From: Candidatus Tectimicrobiota bacterium
GTDB lineage: Bacteria > JACPUC01
Direction of reading: 5' to 3'
Length of the DNA: 64,000 bases
Assembly: GCA_016192455.1 (NCBI GenBank)
Contig: JACPUC010000019.1
Location: 248,001 to 312,000 of the forward strand
Shown: piece by piece, positions 8,506 to 17,387 of the stretch
How the letters are laid out: the number at the start of each line of letters is the position of its first letter
How positions within the stretch are numbered: position 1 is the first letter of the stretch
The notes under the pieces: generated by a model
Told to the model about the DNA's origin: nothing
Seen by the model: the letters and a program-made list of their open reading frames with translations, nothing else
Database searches by the model: none
Translations under genes and position numbers: made by a program

Positions 8506-9399
8506 TCAGCCGGCGAGCTGCGCGGCTCTCTGGGGTAGATTCCGCACCCGCTCCGGATGGGTATAGATATTGAATGCCTCGCCGCGCAGAAAACCGATGA
8601 GGGTCAGGTTCGATTGCAACGCCAGCTCGACGGCCAGGCTGGTCGGCGCGGAGACCGCCGCGATCACCGGGATGCGCGCCATGAGAGCCTTCTGCACGAT
8701 CTCGAAGCTGATCCGCCCGCTCACCATGAGGAGGCAGGAATCGAGGGGGAGGCGATCCCGCAGCAGCATCGAGCCGATCACCTTGTCGACCGCGTTGTGG
8801 CGCCCCACGTCCTCGCGCAGGAGAAGGAGCCGCCCGGCACTCGTGAAGAGCGCCGCCGCGTGCAGCCCGCCGGTCTGCGCGAAGAGTTCCTGCGCCTGAC
8901 GCATCCGGCGGTCCAGCAGCCGCAGCGTGCGCGCCTCGAGGCAGGTGGCGGAGGTCACGGGGGGCGCCGTGGTCATCACCGCCTCGATGCTGGTCTTGCC
9001 GCACACCCCGCAGCTCGACGAGGTGTAGAAGTGGCGGTGCAGCCGTAGCAGGTCCGGACGCCGCTCCATTGCGGTGGCGAGGCTGACGCTGTTGCGCTGC
9101 TCAGGATCCTCGCTGGACTGACAGAAGGAGAGGGCAACGAGATCATCGACCCCCTTCAAGATGCCCTCGCCAAAGAGGAAGCCGACCGCCAGTTCATCGT
9201 CATGTCCCGGCGTGCGCATGGTGATCGAGACCGTCTCCCCATCGAGGCGAATCTCAAGGGGTTCCTCGACGACGAGGGAATCGGGCGCGGCGTTGCTGGT
9301 GGAGCGCTCGACGTGCAGCAGCGCTCCTGGCGTAGCGCCCGCCGCGCGCCGCGGCGCCGGCCCTTGCGCCTCCTGACGCTGTCGCACGATGTCGCGCAT
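8506..9399 (-). CDS. fdhD: Formate dehydrogenase accessory sulfurtransferase FdhD
   Basis: A 297-residue protein with the FdhD signature SSSCGVCGK (CxxC near residues 130-133), the segment REDVGRHNAVDKVIG and a C-terminal VSAPTSLAVELA. FdhD receives sulfur from IscS on the CxxC pair and passes it to the pterin cofactor of formate dehydrogenase, which is required for activity. GGGAG lies just before the ATG at 9399. It sits 75 bases downstream of the formate dehydrogenase alpha gene and upstream of AOR, all on the minus strand, fitting a maturation role in this cluster. Length is normal. Confidence 0.95.
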   Translation of the reverse strand: MRDIVRQRQEAQGPAPRRAAGATPGALLHVERSTSNAAPDSLVVEEPLEIRLDGETVSITMRTPGHDDELAVGFLFGEGILKGVDDLVALSFCQSSEDPEQRNSVSLATAMERRPDLLRLHRHFYTSSSCGVCGKTSIEAVMTTAPPVTSATCLEARTLRLLDRRMRQAQELFAQTGGLHAAALFTSAGRLLLLREDVGRHNAVDKVIGSMLLRDRLPLDSCLLMVSGRISFEIVQKALMARIPVIAAVSAPTSLAVELALQSNLTLIGFLRGEAFNIYTHPERVRNLPQRAAQLAG

Positions 9400-9474
9400 G
9401 CTGCTCCCTGCGCCGTGGGCGTGCTATCCCGCGCCTCTCCCGTGACAAGCCGCCGCCGGCCCCCCTTGCCCCTA

Positions 9475-12177
9475 TTATGCGGTGCTTGCCGCCGTTCTGG
9501 CAACCTTGCGCAGCCTCACCGCCGACACCTTGTACTCCGGGCACTTGGTGACGCCGTCGGCATGCTGGCTGGTGAGGATGTTCGTGCGCACCTCGGGGAA
9601 ATGGAAGGACATGAAGACCTCGCCCGGCGCCACGCGGCGGGAGACGACCGCCGGCGCCCTGACGCTTCCCCGGCGGCTCTCGATCTCCAGGAGGTCACCC
9701 GCCTCGATCTCCAGGAGACGCGCGTCGCGCGGGTGAATCTCGATGCCGTCGAAGGCCTGCAGCTCGAGGTTGCCGGTGCGGCGGGTCATCGTCGCCGAGT
9801 TGTAGTGGTAGAGCTGCCGTCCGGTCACGAGGAGGTAGGGATACTCCTCATCCGGCTCCTCCTCCGGCGGATTGAAGTCGGCGATCGCCAGGTTGGCTTT
9901 GCCCGATGGGGTGCGGAAGTGCTGCTCGTAGAGAATCTCGGTGTCCGGCGCTGTGGGAGTGAGGACGGGCCACTGCAGCCCCTTGCGCTCCAGCCGGGCG
10001 AGGGAGACGCCGGCGAGGTCCGGGCTAAGGGAGGCTACCTCCTCCATCACCGCCGCGGCGTCGGCGTAGCGCATCGGATAACCCATGGCCTCGGCGAGGA
10101 GCATGATGATGTCGCCATCCGCCTTGGCGTTGCCGACCGGCTCGATCACCCTGCGCACCATCTGGATGCGCCGCTCGGCGTTCGTAAAGGTGCCGCTCTT
10201 CTCGAGGAAACTCGACCCCGGCAGCACGACGTGCGCGTACTTCGCCGTCTCGTTCAGGAAGATGTCCTGCACCACCAGGAACTCGAGGCCCTCCAGGGCC
10301 TTGATGACGTGCAGGGTGTTCGGATCGGTCTGCGCCACGTCCTCCGCCATGATGTACATCGACTTCAGCGTGCCGGCGATGGCGGCGTTGAACATGTCGG
10401 GAATCATGTGGCCCGGCTGGCGCTTCATGCTGACGCCCCAGGCGCGCTCGTAGCGCTGCATGACCTCCTCGTCCGCCACCTTCTGGTACATGGTGAGGGT
10501 GCTGGGGAGGGCCCCCATGTCGCTGGCGCCCTGCACGTTGTTCTGGCCGCGCAGCGGGTTGACGCCGCCCCCCGGCTTGCCGAGGTTGCCGGTGAGGATG
10601 GCGAGGTTCGTAAGCGCCCGCACGCCGTCGCTGCCGTGGCTGTGCTCGGTAATGCCGAGGCCGTAGAAGATGCCGGCGGCGCCGCGCGTGGCATAGAGCC
10701 GCGCCGCCTTGCGCAACGTCTCGGCGGGCACGCCGGAAACACGCTCAACGTACTCCGGGGTGAACTTCTGGATGTGCCCGAGGAAGTGTTCGAACCCCTC
10801 GACGCGCTGCTCGAGGAACTCCTCGTCGGCCAGCCCCTCGTTGACGATGACGTGCGCCAGGCCGTTGAAGACCGCCACGTTTGTCCCCGGCTTGAGCTGC
10901 ACGAAGACGTCCGCCCAGCGCCTCAGCTCGATGGCGCGCGGATCGAGGACGATGAGCGCCGCGCCCCGGAAGACCGCCTGCTTGATGCGGGCGCCCACCA
11001 CGGGATGCGCCTCGGTGGGGTTGGCGCCGGTCACCAGGATGCAGTCGCTGCGGTCGATGTCCACGAAGGAGTTCGTGCCGCCGCTCAGGCCGAGGGAGGC
11101 GTTCAGCCCGTAGGCCGAGGGCGAGTGGCAGACGCGCGAGCAGTTGTCGATGTTGTGCGTGCCCAGCGCCGCCCGGGTGAACTTCTGCATCAGGAAGTTC
11201 TCCTCGTTCGTGCAGCGCGACGAGGAGATGACAGCGATGGCGTCCGGACCGTGTTCGGCCTTAATACGCTTCCAGTGCGAGGCGATGAGGGCGATGGCCT
11301 CCTCCCAGGTGGCGGTCTCGAACCTGCCGTGGCGCTTGATGAGGGGATCGGTGAGACGATCGGGCGAGTGCGCGAACTGGTGCGCGAAGCGTCCCTTCAC
11401 GCAGGTGTGGCCGCGGTTCGCCGGGCCGTCCATGGCCGGCTCGATGGCGATCACCCGCTCGTCGCGCACCTGCACGTCGAGGCTGCAGCCGACGCCGCAG
11501 TACGAGCAGGTGGTGGTGACCGTGCGGTCGATGCGCGGCGAGTCGCGGAAGGCCTCCTCCGTCAAGGCATTGGTGGGGCAGGTGGAGACGCAGGCGCCGC
11601 AGCTCACGCAGTCCGAGGTCTGGAACGGCTCATCGAACCCCGCCGCAATCTTCGTCTCGAAGCCGCGCCCGCTGTAGGTGAGGGCGAAGGTCCCCTGCAG
11701 CTCATCGCAGATGCGCACGCAGCGCCCGCAGACGATGCACTCGTTGAGATTCACCTTGATATAAGGGTGGCTGTCATCCGGTGCGTAGCTGTGGCGCGCC
11801 CCGGCATAGCGGCTTTCGCGCACCCCCACGTAGTCGGCCACCCGCTTCAGCTCGTTGCGGCCGTCGGCCCGGGCTAGGGCCTCCGGTGGGTAGTCGGAGA
11901 GGACCAGCTCGACGATATTGCGCACCGCCTTTTTGACCGTGGGGTCCTGGGTGGAGATCACCATGTTGGGGGCGACCGGGGTGGTGCAGGAGGCGACCGG
12001 GTTCTTCGCCCCCTCGAGGCGCACCAGGCAGACGCGGCAGGCGCCGTAGGCTTCCAGGCGCTCGTCGTAGCAGAGCGTCGGCACGTACTGCCCGCGCTCG
12101 CGCAGCACCTCCAGAATCGTCTGACCAGGGCGCGCTGCAACCTGCGCGCCATCTATCGTCATGGGAACCGTCTGCAT
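9475..12177 (-). CDS. fdhA: NAD-dependent formate dehydrogenase, catalytic alpha subunit (Cys type)
   Basis: A 900-residue molybdopterin oxidoreductase that oxidises formate to CO2. Domains in order: an N-terminal [2Fe-2S] ferredoxin domain (Cys near 36, 47, 50, 64), a histidine-plus-cysteine cluster segment, two [4Fe-4S] motifs (CIVCGRCVRIC near 146 and CVSCGACVSTC near 190), then the MGD domain opening with CSYCGVGC near 225, and a C-terminal molydopterin dinucleotide-binding domain. The active-site position in NCSRVCHSPSAYG (near residue 348) is encoded TGC, so the enzyme is the cysteine form, not selenocysteine. No Tat signal, so cytoplasmic. GGAGTG precedes the ATG. The fused NuoE-NuoF gene upstream supplies the NAD site, and FdhD follows. 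Confidence 0.93.
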   Translation of the reverse strand: MQTVPMTIDGAQVAARPGQTILEVLRERGQYVPTLCYDERLEAYGACRVCLVRLEGAKNPVASCTTPVAPNMVISTQDPTVKKAVRNIVELVLSDYPPEALARADGRNELKRVADYVGVRESRYAGARHSYAPDDSHPYIKVNLNECIVCGRCVRICDELQGTFALTYSGRGFETKIAAGFDEPFQTSDCVSCGACVSTCPTNALTEEAFRDSPRIDRTVTTTCSYCGVGCSLDVQVRDERVIAIEPAMDGPANRGHTCVKGRFAHQFAHSPDRLTDPLIKRHGRFETATWEEAIALIASHWKRIKAEHGPDAIAVISSSRCTNEENFLMQKFTRAALGTHNIDNCSRVCHSPSAYGLNASLGLSGGTNSFVDIDRSDCILVTGANPTEAHPVVGARIKQAVFRGAALIVLDPRAIELRRWADVFVQLKPGTNVAVFNGLAHVIVNEGLADEEFLEQRVEGFEHFLGHIQKFTPEYVERVSGVPAETLRKAARLYATRGAAGIFYGLGITEHSHGSDGVRALTNLAILTGNLGKPGGGVNPLRGQNNVQGASDMGALPSTLTMYQKVADEEVMQRYERAWGVSMKRQPGHMIPDMFNAAIAGTLKSMYIMAEDVAQTDPNTLHVIKALEGLEFLVVQDIFLNETAKYAHVVLPGSSFLEKSGTFTNAERRIQMVRRVIEPVGNAKADGDIIMLLAEAMGYPMRYADAAAVMEEVASLSPDLAGVSLARLERKGLQWPVLTPTAPDTEILYEQHFRTPSGKANLAIADFNPPEEEPDEEYPYLLVTGRQLYHYNSATMTRRTGNLELQAFDGIEIHPRDARLLEIEAGDLLEIESRRGSVRAPAVVSRRVAPGEVFMSFHFPEVRTNILTSQHADGVTKCPEYKVSAVRLRKVARTAASTA

Positions 12178-12247
12178 CGAGGTTCACTCCCTACCGCGCG
12201 ACGGGAACACCGCTGGTGCGCGAAAGCACCCCTCCTCCGCCACCGCC

Positions 12248-13981
12248 TCAGGACACCAGCAGCTCCTCCCGGAAATGCCGCATGATGCTCTGGATCGGCG
12301 CCGGGATGCCGCCGCCGTGGGCGCAAAGGCTGCCGAGGCGCATCGTGTCGCAGAGATCGTCGAGGAGCTGGAGGTCGCCCTGCCGCCCCTGGCCGGCCAG
12401 GAACTTCTCCGCCAGCTCGACGCCGCGCCGCGAGCCAATGCGGCAGGGGAAGCACTTGCCGCAGGACTCCTGCTCGCAGAAGAAGAAGAGGTGCCGCGCC
12501 ACCTCGCGCATGTCCATCGAGGTGTCGAAGGCGACGATGCCGCCGTGCCCGAGGAGGCCGCCCACCGCGTCCAGCTCCTCAAACCCGAGACGGGTGTCGA
12601 GGAGGCTGGCTGGGATGATGCCGCCAAGCGGTCCGCCGATCTGCAAGGCTTTCAGCTCCCTGCCCTCCTTCAGGCCGCCGCCGATCTCTTCGACGATGCT
12701 GCGCAGGGTGACCCCCAGCGGCACCTCGTAGAGACCCGGGCGCTCGAACAGTTCGTTGAGCGAGATCGCCTTCGTGCCGCGGCTGCGGTTATGGCCGATG
12801 GCGGCGTACGCCCCGCCGCCGTTGGCGAGAATCCACGGGACCGTCTGCAGGGTCTCGACGTTATTGACCACCGTCGGCTTGCCGTAGAGGCCCTGCTGCG
12901 TCGGGAAGGGGGGACGCGCCGAAACCATGCCGCGCACCCCCTCGATGGAGCGCAGCATCGCCGTCTCCTCGCCGCAGATGTAGGAGCCGGCCCCCTCGAC
13001 GACGCTCACCTCGAAGTTGAATCCACTCCCCTGGATGTTGCGGCCCAGCAGCCCCGCCGCGCTGGCGTCCTCGACCGCCTGCGCCAGGCTGCGGATCGCC
13101 GCCGGGTACTCCGCCCGCACATAGACGTAGCCGCGCTCCGCGCCGATGGCGAAGCCGCACAGGGCCATGCCTTCGAGGATGCTGTGCGGGTCCTGCTCCA
13201 TCAGGTACTTGTCGATGTAGGCGCCGGGGTCCCCCTCGTCGCCGTTGCAGCAGACGTACTTCGGCGTCGCCGGTTCGGCGGCGCAGACCTTCCACTTGGT
13301 GCCGGTGGGGAAGCCGGCGCCGCCGCGGCCGCGAAGCTGCGAGGCGACCACCTGGTCGATCACCTGGGTGGGAGTCATGCGAGCGAGGGCGAAGAGCAGG
13401 GCGTCGTAGACGCCGCGGACGCGCGCCTCGGCCAGACGCGGCGCGCCGCCGCCGAGGAGGTTGCGGAGCACGATGGGCTGCTCCGCCGTGCAGCCGAGCG
13501 CCAGCGGGACGGACTCCGCCGGCTCGCCGCCGGCGCGTAGGTCGTCGACCAGCGCCCGCACCGATTCCTCGTCCATGCCACCGTACACGCTGTCGTTGAC
13601 GCGCACCGACGGAGAGACGTTGCACAGCCCCAGGCAGTAGACCGGCTCCAGCGTGGCGAAACCGTCCGCGCTCGTCTCGCCCAGTTTCACCCCCAGCGCC
13701 TGCTCCAGGCTTCTCACGGTGCGCTCGCAGCCGGAGGCGAGGCAAGCGGTTCCCTGGCACACCCGCACGTGGTAGCGGCCATGGGGGGTGAACTTCAGGT
13801 CGTCGTAGAACGTCGCCACGCCGTAGACGAACGCTTTCGGAACGTAGGTCTCCAGGGCAATCCGCTCGATATCCTCGTTGGTGATCCGCCCGCCGCGCGC
13901 TTTCACCTGCCGGAGCTTCACCAGGGTTGACGGCTCCTCCCCGGCGTAGCGCTGGTTGATCCGGACAACGTTCTTGGACAT
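12248..13981 (-). CDS. fdhB: Formate dehydrogenase beta subunit: NuoE-NuoF fusion
   Basis: A 577-residue protein joining two complex I-type modules. Residues 1-150 are a NuoE-like thioredoxin-fold [2Fe-2S] domain with ligands in CQGTAC and CLGLCN. The rest is NuoF-like: RGRGGAGFPTGTKW near residue 214 for FMN and NAD binding, CNGDEGDPGAY, and the C-terminal [4Fe-4S] site ESCGKCFPC near residue 503 with a later Cys in SLCAHGGG. It passes electrons between the alpha subunit clusters and NAD. Unlike some homologues (HydB, NfnB types) it has no extra C-terminal ferredoxin domain. First gene of the operon, 76 bases below a good promoter; alpha follows after 70 bases. Confidence 0.93.
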   Translation of the reverse strand: MSKNVVRINQRYAGEEPSTLVKLRQVKARGGRITNEDIERIALETYVPKAFVYGVATFYDDLKFTPHGRYHVRVCQGTACLASGCERTVRSLEQALGVKLGETSADGFATLEPVYCLGLCNVSPSVRVNDSVYGGMDEESVRALVDDLRAGGEPAESVPLALGCTAEQPIVLRNLLGGGAPRLAEARVRGVYDALLFALARMTPTQVIDQVVASQLRGRGGAGFPTGTKWKVCAAEPATPKYVCCNGDEGDPGAYIDKYLMEQDPHSILEGMALCGFAIGAERGYVYVRAEYPAAIRSLAQAVEDASAAGLLGRNIQGSGFNFEVSVVEGAGSYICGEETAMLRSIEGVRGMVSARPPFPTQQGLYGKPTVVNNVETLQTVPWILANGGGAYAAIGHNRSRGTKAISLNELFERPGLYEVPLGVTLRSIVEEIGGGLKEGRELKALQIGGPLGGIIPASLLDTRLGFEELDAVGGLLGHGGIVAFDTSMDMREVARHLFFFCEQESCGKCFPCRIGSRRGVELAEKFLAGQGRQGDLQLLDDLCDTMRLGSLCAHGGGIPAPIQSIMRHFREELLVS

Positions 13982-14299
13982 GCACCCTCACCCATCGCGC
14001 CCATGGGAGAACCGCCCACCTGGACGACGGACACCCCCGACCCCGACCTCCGCTTGTAGGCTGATTATAGAAACGCCGCCGCCTTCGCTCAAGGGGTAAG
14101 CGCCGGGCCGCGCTCTCGCCCGCCGAGAGCGGCGCCGGCGCCGCGGAGCGGGGCGCGGCGCTCGTGCCGCGGCCGCGGTAGTGCGTTTCGCAGCCACAGC
14201 AACAGCGTCTCACGGCAAGCCGCCAGCCTTCCTATACTGGCAGGGAAGGTAGAGGCGACGCGGGGAGCGCCGAGCGGCAAACCTTAAGGAGGGCAGGAG
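13982..14299. other. Divergent intergenic region
   Basis: 318 bases between the formate dehydrogenase operon (minus) and the DUF971 gene (plus). It holds the promoter at 14064-14092 for the operon and, for the plus strand, a TATACT at 14233-14238 without a clear -35 partner. Confidence 0.6.
14064..14092 (-). promoter_or_regulatory. Sigma-70-type promoter of the formate dehydrogenase operon
   Basis: On the minus strand, TTGAGC (14087-14092), a 17-base spacer and a perfect TATAAT (14064-14069). Transcription would start near 14057, about 75 bases before the beta-subunit ATG. Confidence 0.55.
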
Positions 14300-14656
14300 A
14301 TGGACCGCTACGCAGCGGCGCCCGTTCCCACCGAGATCAAGCGGGCGGACACCACAAAGCTCAGGGTGCGGTGGAACGACGGGCATGTGAGTGACTATGG
14401 CGGCGCGGCCCTGCGGCGGGCCTGCCGCTGCGCCGGCTGCGTCGATGAGTGGAGCGGGGCGGCGTTGCTCGACCCCAAGACGGTGCCGGAGGACATCTCG
14501 GCGGCGAACGTCAGGCTGGTCGGTCGCTACGGCATCAACATCGAGTGGAGCGACGGCCACGCCAGCGGCATCTACGATTTCCGCCGCCTCCGCAGCCTCT
14601 GCCCCTGCGAGGCATGCCGGCGGGACAACGCCCTGCCCAGCGCCTCTGAAGCGTGA
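14300..14656 (+). CDS. DUF971 family protein (GBBH-like N-terminal fold)
   Basis: A 118-residue protein matching DUF971, the small fold also found at the N-terminus of gamma-butyrobetaine hydroxylase. Visible features: LRVRWNDGHVSDY, the cysteine pair CRCAGC near residues 37-42, NIEWSDGHASGIYDF, and a terminal cysteine set LCPCEAC near residue 102. In other bacteria such proteins are often next to, or fused with, Mrp/ApbC iron-sulfur carrier ATPases and are thought to act in Fe-S or Zn handling; none is next to it here. TAAGGAGGGCAGGAG gives a strong ribosome-binding site. The function is not known. Confidence 0.85.
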   Translation: MDRYAAAPVPTEIKRADTTKLRVRWNDGHVSDYGGAALRRACRCAGCVDEWSGAALLDPKTVPEDISAANVRLVGRYGINIEWSDGHASGIYDFRRLRSLCPCEACRRDNALPSASEA

Positions 14657-14709
14657 GCGAGGAGAGCGCGCCCCTCCGCGCCGCCGCCAGGGGGCCCCCG
14701 TCCGCCGCG

Positions 14710-17202
14710 TCACGCCTCTCCGGCCACCCCCTCACCTTCCGCCGGCGCCGTGGCGCGCTCCACGCAGAGCCCCCCGACCAGGGCGCGCCCGACGGCTGCC
14801 ACGATCCCTGCGGCCAAGAGCACCAGAACATGCCCATGGAGGACGATGAGCCGCACGTACTCTTCCCAGGGGTAGACCTGCGAGGACGTGCCCACCAGCA
14901 CCCCCAGCCGCAGGCCGATCGCCAGGACGGCGGGGAGGAGCGCCGCGGCGATGATCGGCAGGAGGCCCGGCGAGCCTGACGCCAGCCTCAGCCCCCCCAC
15001 GAGCACGGCGACGGGGAGGATCTGGCGCGCCGCAATGACGCTCACCGTCTTCCAGACCTCTGCCGCCGTCGTCGAACCGATGATGAACTGGTCCGTCAGA
15101 TCGAGCAGGCGCAGATCGAAGGAGTTGCCGGGAAGGAAGTAGAGCGCCCAGGCGGCAAGGAGGAGGAGGGAGGCGCGGACTGTTGCCGAGGCGCCGCGCG
15201 CCGCGGCCCAGGCGGCGGCAAGGAGCGGCAGCGCCACCAGGTGCGTGGCGTGGTTGATGCTGCTCGAGGTGCCGAGGTAGAAGGCCACCACCCAAAAGGC
15301 GAGCCACACCTCGCGGGCCGCCTGCAGGCGCCGGCTGGCAACATCCAGGGGAAGCAGCGCCAAGCCGAGGAACAGCGCCCGCAGCTCCACCCCCAGGGGC
15401 AAGGCAACGAGGAGCACCAGGGGCAGACCCAGCAGGGCCGCGGTGGCGCCGTCCCGTACGCAGCCCGGCGCGCCGCGGTGGGCGCGTTGCGAGCGCCAAA
15501 GCTGATACGCCAGCGTCACGAGGAAGAGCGCCAGGAGCAGCATCCAGCGCGCGCCGATGCTGACCTCCATGAAGGTGGTGTAGAACTTCAGCCTGCGCAC
15601 CGCGAGACCCAGCGCGAAGGCGCCGAGCAGGACCAGCCAGGCGGAGCGGCGGCTGCTTCCCCAGGCCACCAGCGGGGCGCCAAGGAGCAGCCAATTGAGG
15701 GGATGGTACGGGCTTGGCGCTAGGTACACCACCGCGAACGCGACGACCACCACGGCGAGGTGGAGATACCCCTGCTCGCTCGGCGCCCAGCGTACCAGGG
15801 CTCGCCACAGGATGGCGGCGGCGGCGGCAAGCAGGATGAGCGCCAGCGGCACGCCGAAGGGATGAGAGAGGATGAAGTTAGCGCTGAACGGCAAATCATT
15901 CGACAGGTAATCGAGGAGGCCAAGCCAGAGCGCCCCTCCCAGGATCACGACGAGCAGGCCGAGGGACGCGAGGAGACGCAAGAGACGCAGCAGCCTGGAA
16001 GGTCCCGCCGGGCCGCCGGGCGCGCGGGCAGCGACAGCGAAGAAGGCCGCCCCGAAGATCACCAGCACAAAGGCGAGGATACCCGAAACGGGGGCCGCCT
16101 GCTTGCCTAGATGGGCGCGCCGCAGCGCTTGCACCTCCTCCCACGCGGGGGACGGGGCGGCGGCGGAAGCGCCGCCGAAGAGGCGCGCGTAAGCGCGGGC
16201 CAGCGACGCTCTCTGCTCGCCGGAGAGCTGCACCAGCTCCACGGCCGGCAGCGCCGGCGTGGGGTAGAACGGCGAAAGGCCCGCCAGCAGCGACAGCGTC
16301 GGCGCCCAATCGATCTGCAGCACCCGCAGCGGACCCGTTGCCCTCACCCCGGGCCCCAGCAGCACGAACGGCGTCTCCACCACCAGCTCCGAGGCATCGG
16401 TGTGGAACCCTCGGTCATCCATGCCATGCTCGGAGCTGATGAAGACGACGTCCTGCTCGGTTGTGAGGCTAACGAGCTCCCGCACGTAGCCGTCGAGCTG
16501 CCGCAGCAGGGAAGGGTACTTCTCCGAGTGGGGCGTCTCCAGGTGACCGAGGTGATCCGCCGAGTAGAACGGCACCACAGCGAGGTCCCAGCGCTCGTTC
16601 TTCAGGAAGCGGTACGCCTGCTGGAAGACGTACTCCCCCTCCTCGCGATACTGGGCGAAGAGGAAGTGCTTCGGTCGGTAGGCGCTGAGATCGCTGTACA
16701 CCCCGTAGGCGAGACGCAGGGAGTTCCCAAAGATGACCACGCGTCCGCCCCGCTGCTGCATCCGGCGGAAGAGGTTCTCCTTGCCGACGGTCGCCGGTTG
16801 GAAGTCCTCTAGGAAGGCGAAGAGATCGGCCGGGGCGCCCATAAACAGGGCGTTGGCGCCGGAGATGGAGAGCGGGAAGCCGAGAACCTCGGAGATGCCC
16901 CACACCCCCTTCCGCCGCAGGCTGGCAAGGAACGGCATGCGCTCGCTGAAGAGGAAGTCCTTGCGCCCGGAGTCGATGAGGAGGATGAGGAGGCGGCCGG
17001 TTCGCGGCAGCGGCGCCGGCTCCCGCGCCAGGGCGGCGGCCGTCTCGTCGCCCTCCCTGCCGGAGAGTGCGCCCCCTCCAAGCAGCGCCGAGCCCGCCAC
17101 GGCCAGGGCGGCGAACATGAGCATGAGCGCCAAGGCAAAGGCGCCGCCCCGCAGGCTGCGGTTTGTCGGCGCCGCGCCCGCTGGGGTCTCAGGGTGTGTC
17201 AT
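14710..17202 (-). CDS. Membrane alkaline-phosphatase-superfamily protein, GPI-ethanolamine-phosphate-transferase-like
   Basis: About 830 residues. After one N-terminal membrane helix comes an extracytoplasmic hydrolase domain of the sulfatase/alkaline phosphatase fold: RLLILLIDSGRKD (metal Asp), SISGANALFMGAP around the nucleophile position, PFYSADHLGHLET (Asp-His pair) and FISSEHGMDDRGFH (usual DHG replaced by EHG). The C-terminal half has about a dozen hydrophobic helices. This order matches eukaryotic PIG-N/PIG-O/PIG-G, which transfer phosphoethanolamine to a lipid-linked glycan. A bacterial version probably decorates a surface glycan or lipid. ATG at 17202 is preferred over a TTG at 17226. 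Neighbouring genes include a heptosyltransferase, supporting an envelope role. The exact reaction is inference. Confidence 0.7.
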   Translation of the reverse strand: MTHPETPAGAAPTNRSLRGGAFALALMLMFAALAVAGSALLGGGALSGREGDETAAALAREPAPLPRTGRLLILLIDSGRKDFLFSERMPFLASLRRKGVWGISEVLGFPLSISGANALFMGAPADLFAFLEDFQPATVGKENLFRRMQQRGGRVVIFGNSLRLAYGVYSDLSAYRPKHFLFAQYREEGEYVFQQAYRFLKNERWDLAVVPFYSADHLGHLETPHSEKYPSLLRQLDGYVRELVSLTTEQDVVFISSEHGMDDRGFHTDASELVVETPFVLLGPGVRATGPLRVLQIDWAPTLSLLAGLSPFYPTPALPAVELVQLSGEQRASLARAYARLFGGASAAAPSPAWEEVQALRRAHLGKQAAPVSGILAFVLVIFGAAFFAVAARAPGGPAGPSRLLRLLRLLASLGLLVVILGGALWLGLLDYLSNDLPFSANFILSHPFGVPLALILLAAAAAILWRALVRWAPSEQGYLHLAVVVVAFAVVYLAPSPYHPLNWLLLGAPLVAWGSSRRSAWLVLLGAFALGLAVRRLKFYTTFMEVSIGARWMLLLALFLVTLAYQLWRSQRAHRGAPGCVRDGATAALLGLPLVLLVALPLGVELRALFLGLALLPLDVASRRLQAAREVWLAFWVVAFYLGTSSSINHATHLVALPLLAAAWAAARGASATVRASLLLLAAWALYFLPGNSFDLRLLDLTDQFIIGSTTAAEVWKTVSVIAARQILPVAVLVGGLRLASGSPGLLPIIAAALLPAVLAIGLRLGVLVGTSSQVYPWEEYVRLIVLHGHVLVLLAAGIVAAVGRALVGGLCVERATAPAEGEGVAGEA

Positions 17203-17387
17203 GCGTGAGGTCCTGCTCGTGAACAATGCCGCCGCTCAGAGATATGCGGCGCCTGCGCCCCTGGTGGCACGCAACTCCCCTCGTGGGAACGGGCAGAGAA
17301 ATGAGACACCCCCGATCACAGCACGGGTGGTAGGAGACCTGGTCGCCGCCACCTCACGCCGGCACCCCCGCGCGCCAGCTCCCTGCG

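Noticed and set aside
11120-11150. Possible selenocysteine codon in formate dehydrogenase
   Set aside because: The active-site codon reads TGC (Cys), with no in-frame TGA.
9202-11877. 891-codon open frame on the plus strand
   Set aside because: It lies antisense to formate dehydrogenase alpha; the minus strand has full domain motifs, the plus translation is Arg/Ala/His-rich with no family features. GC-rich DNA gives such shadows.
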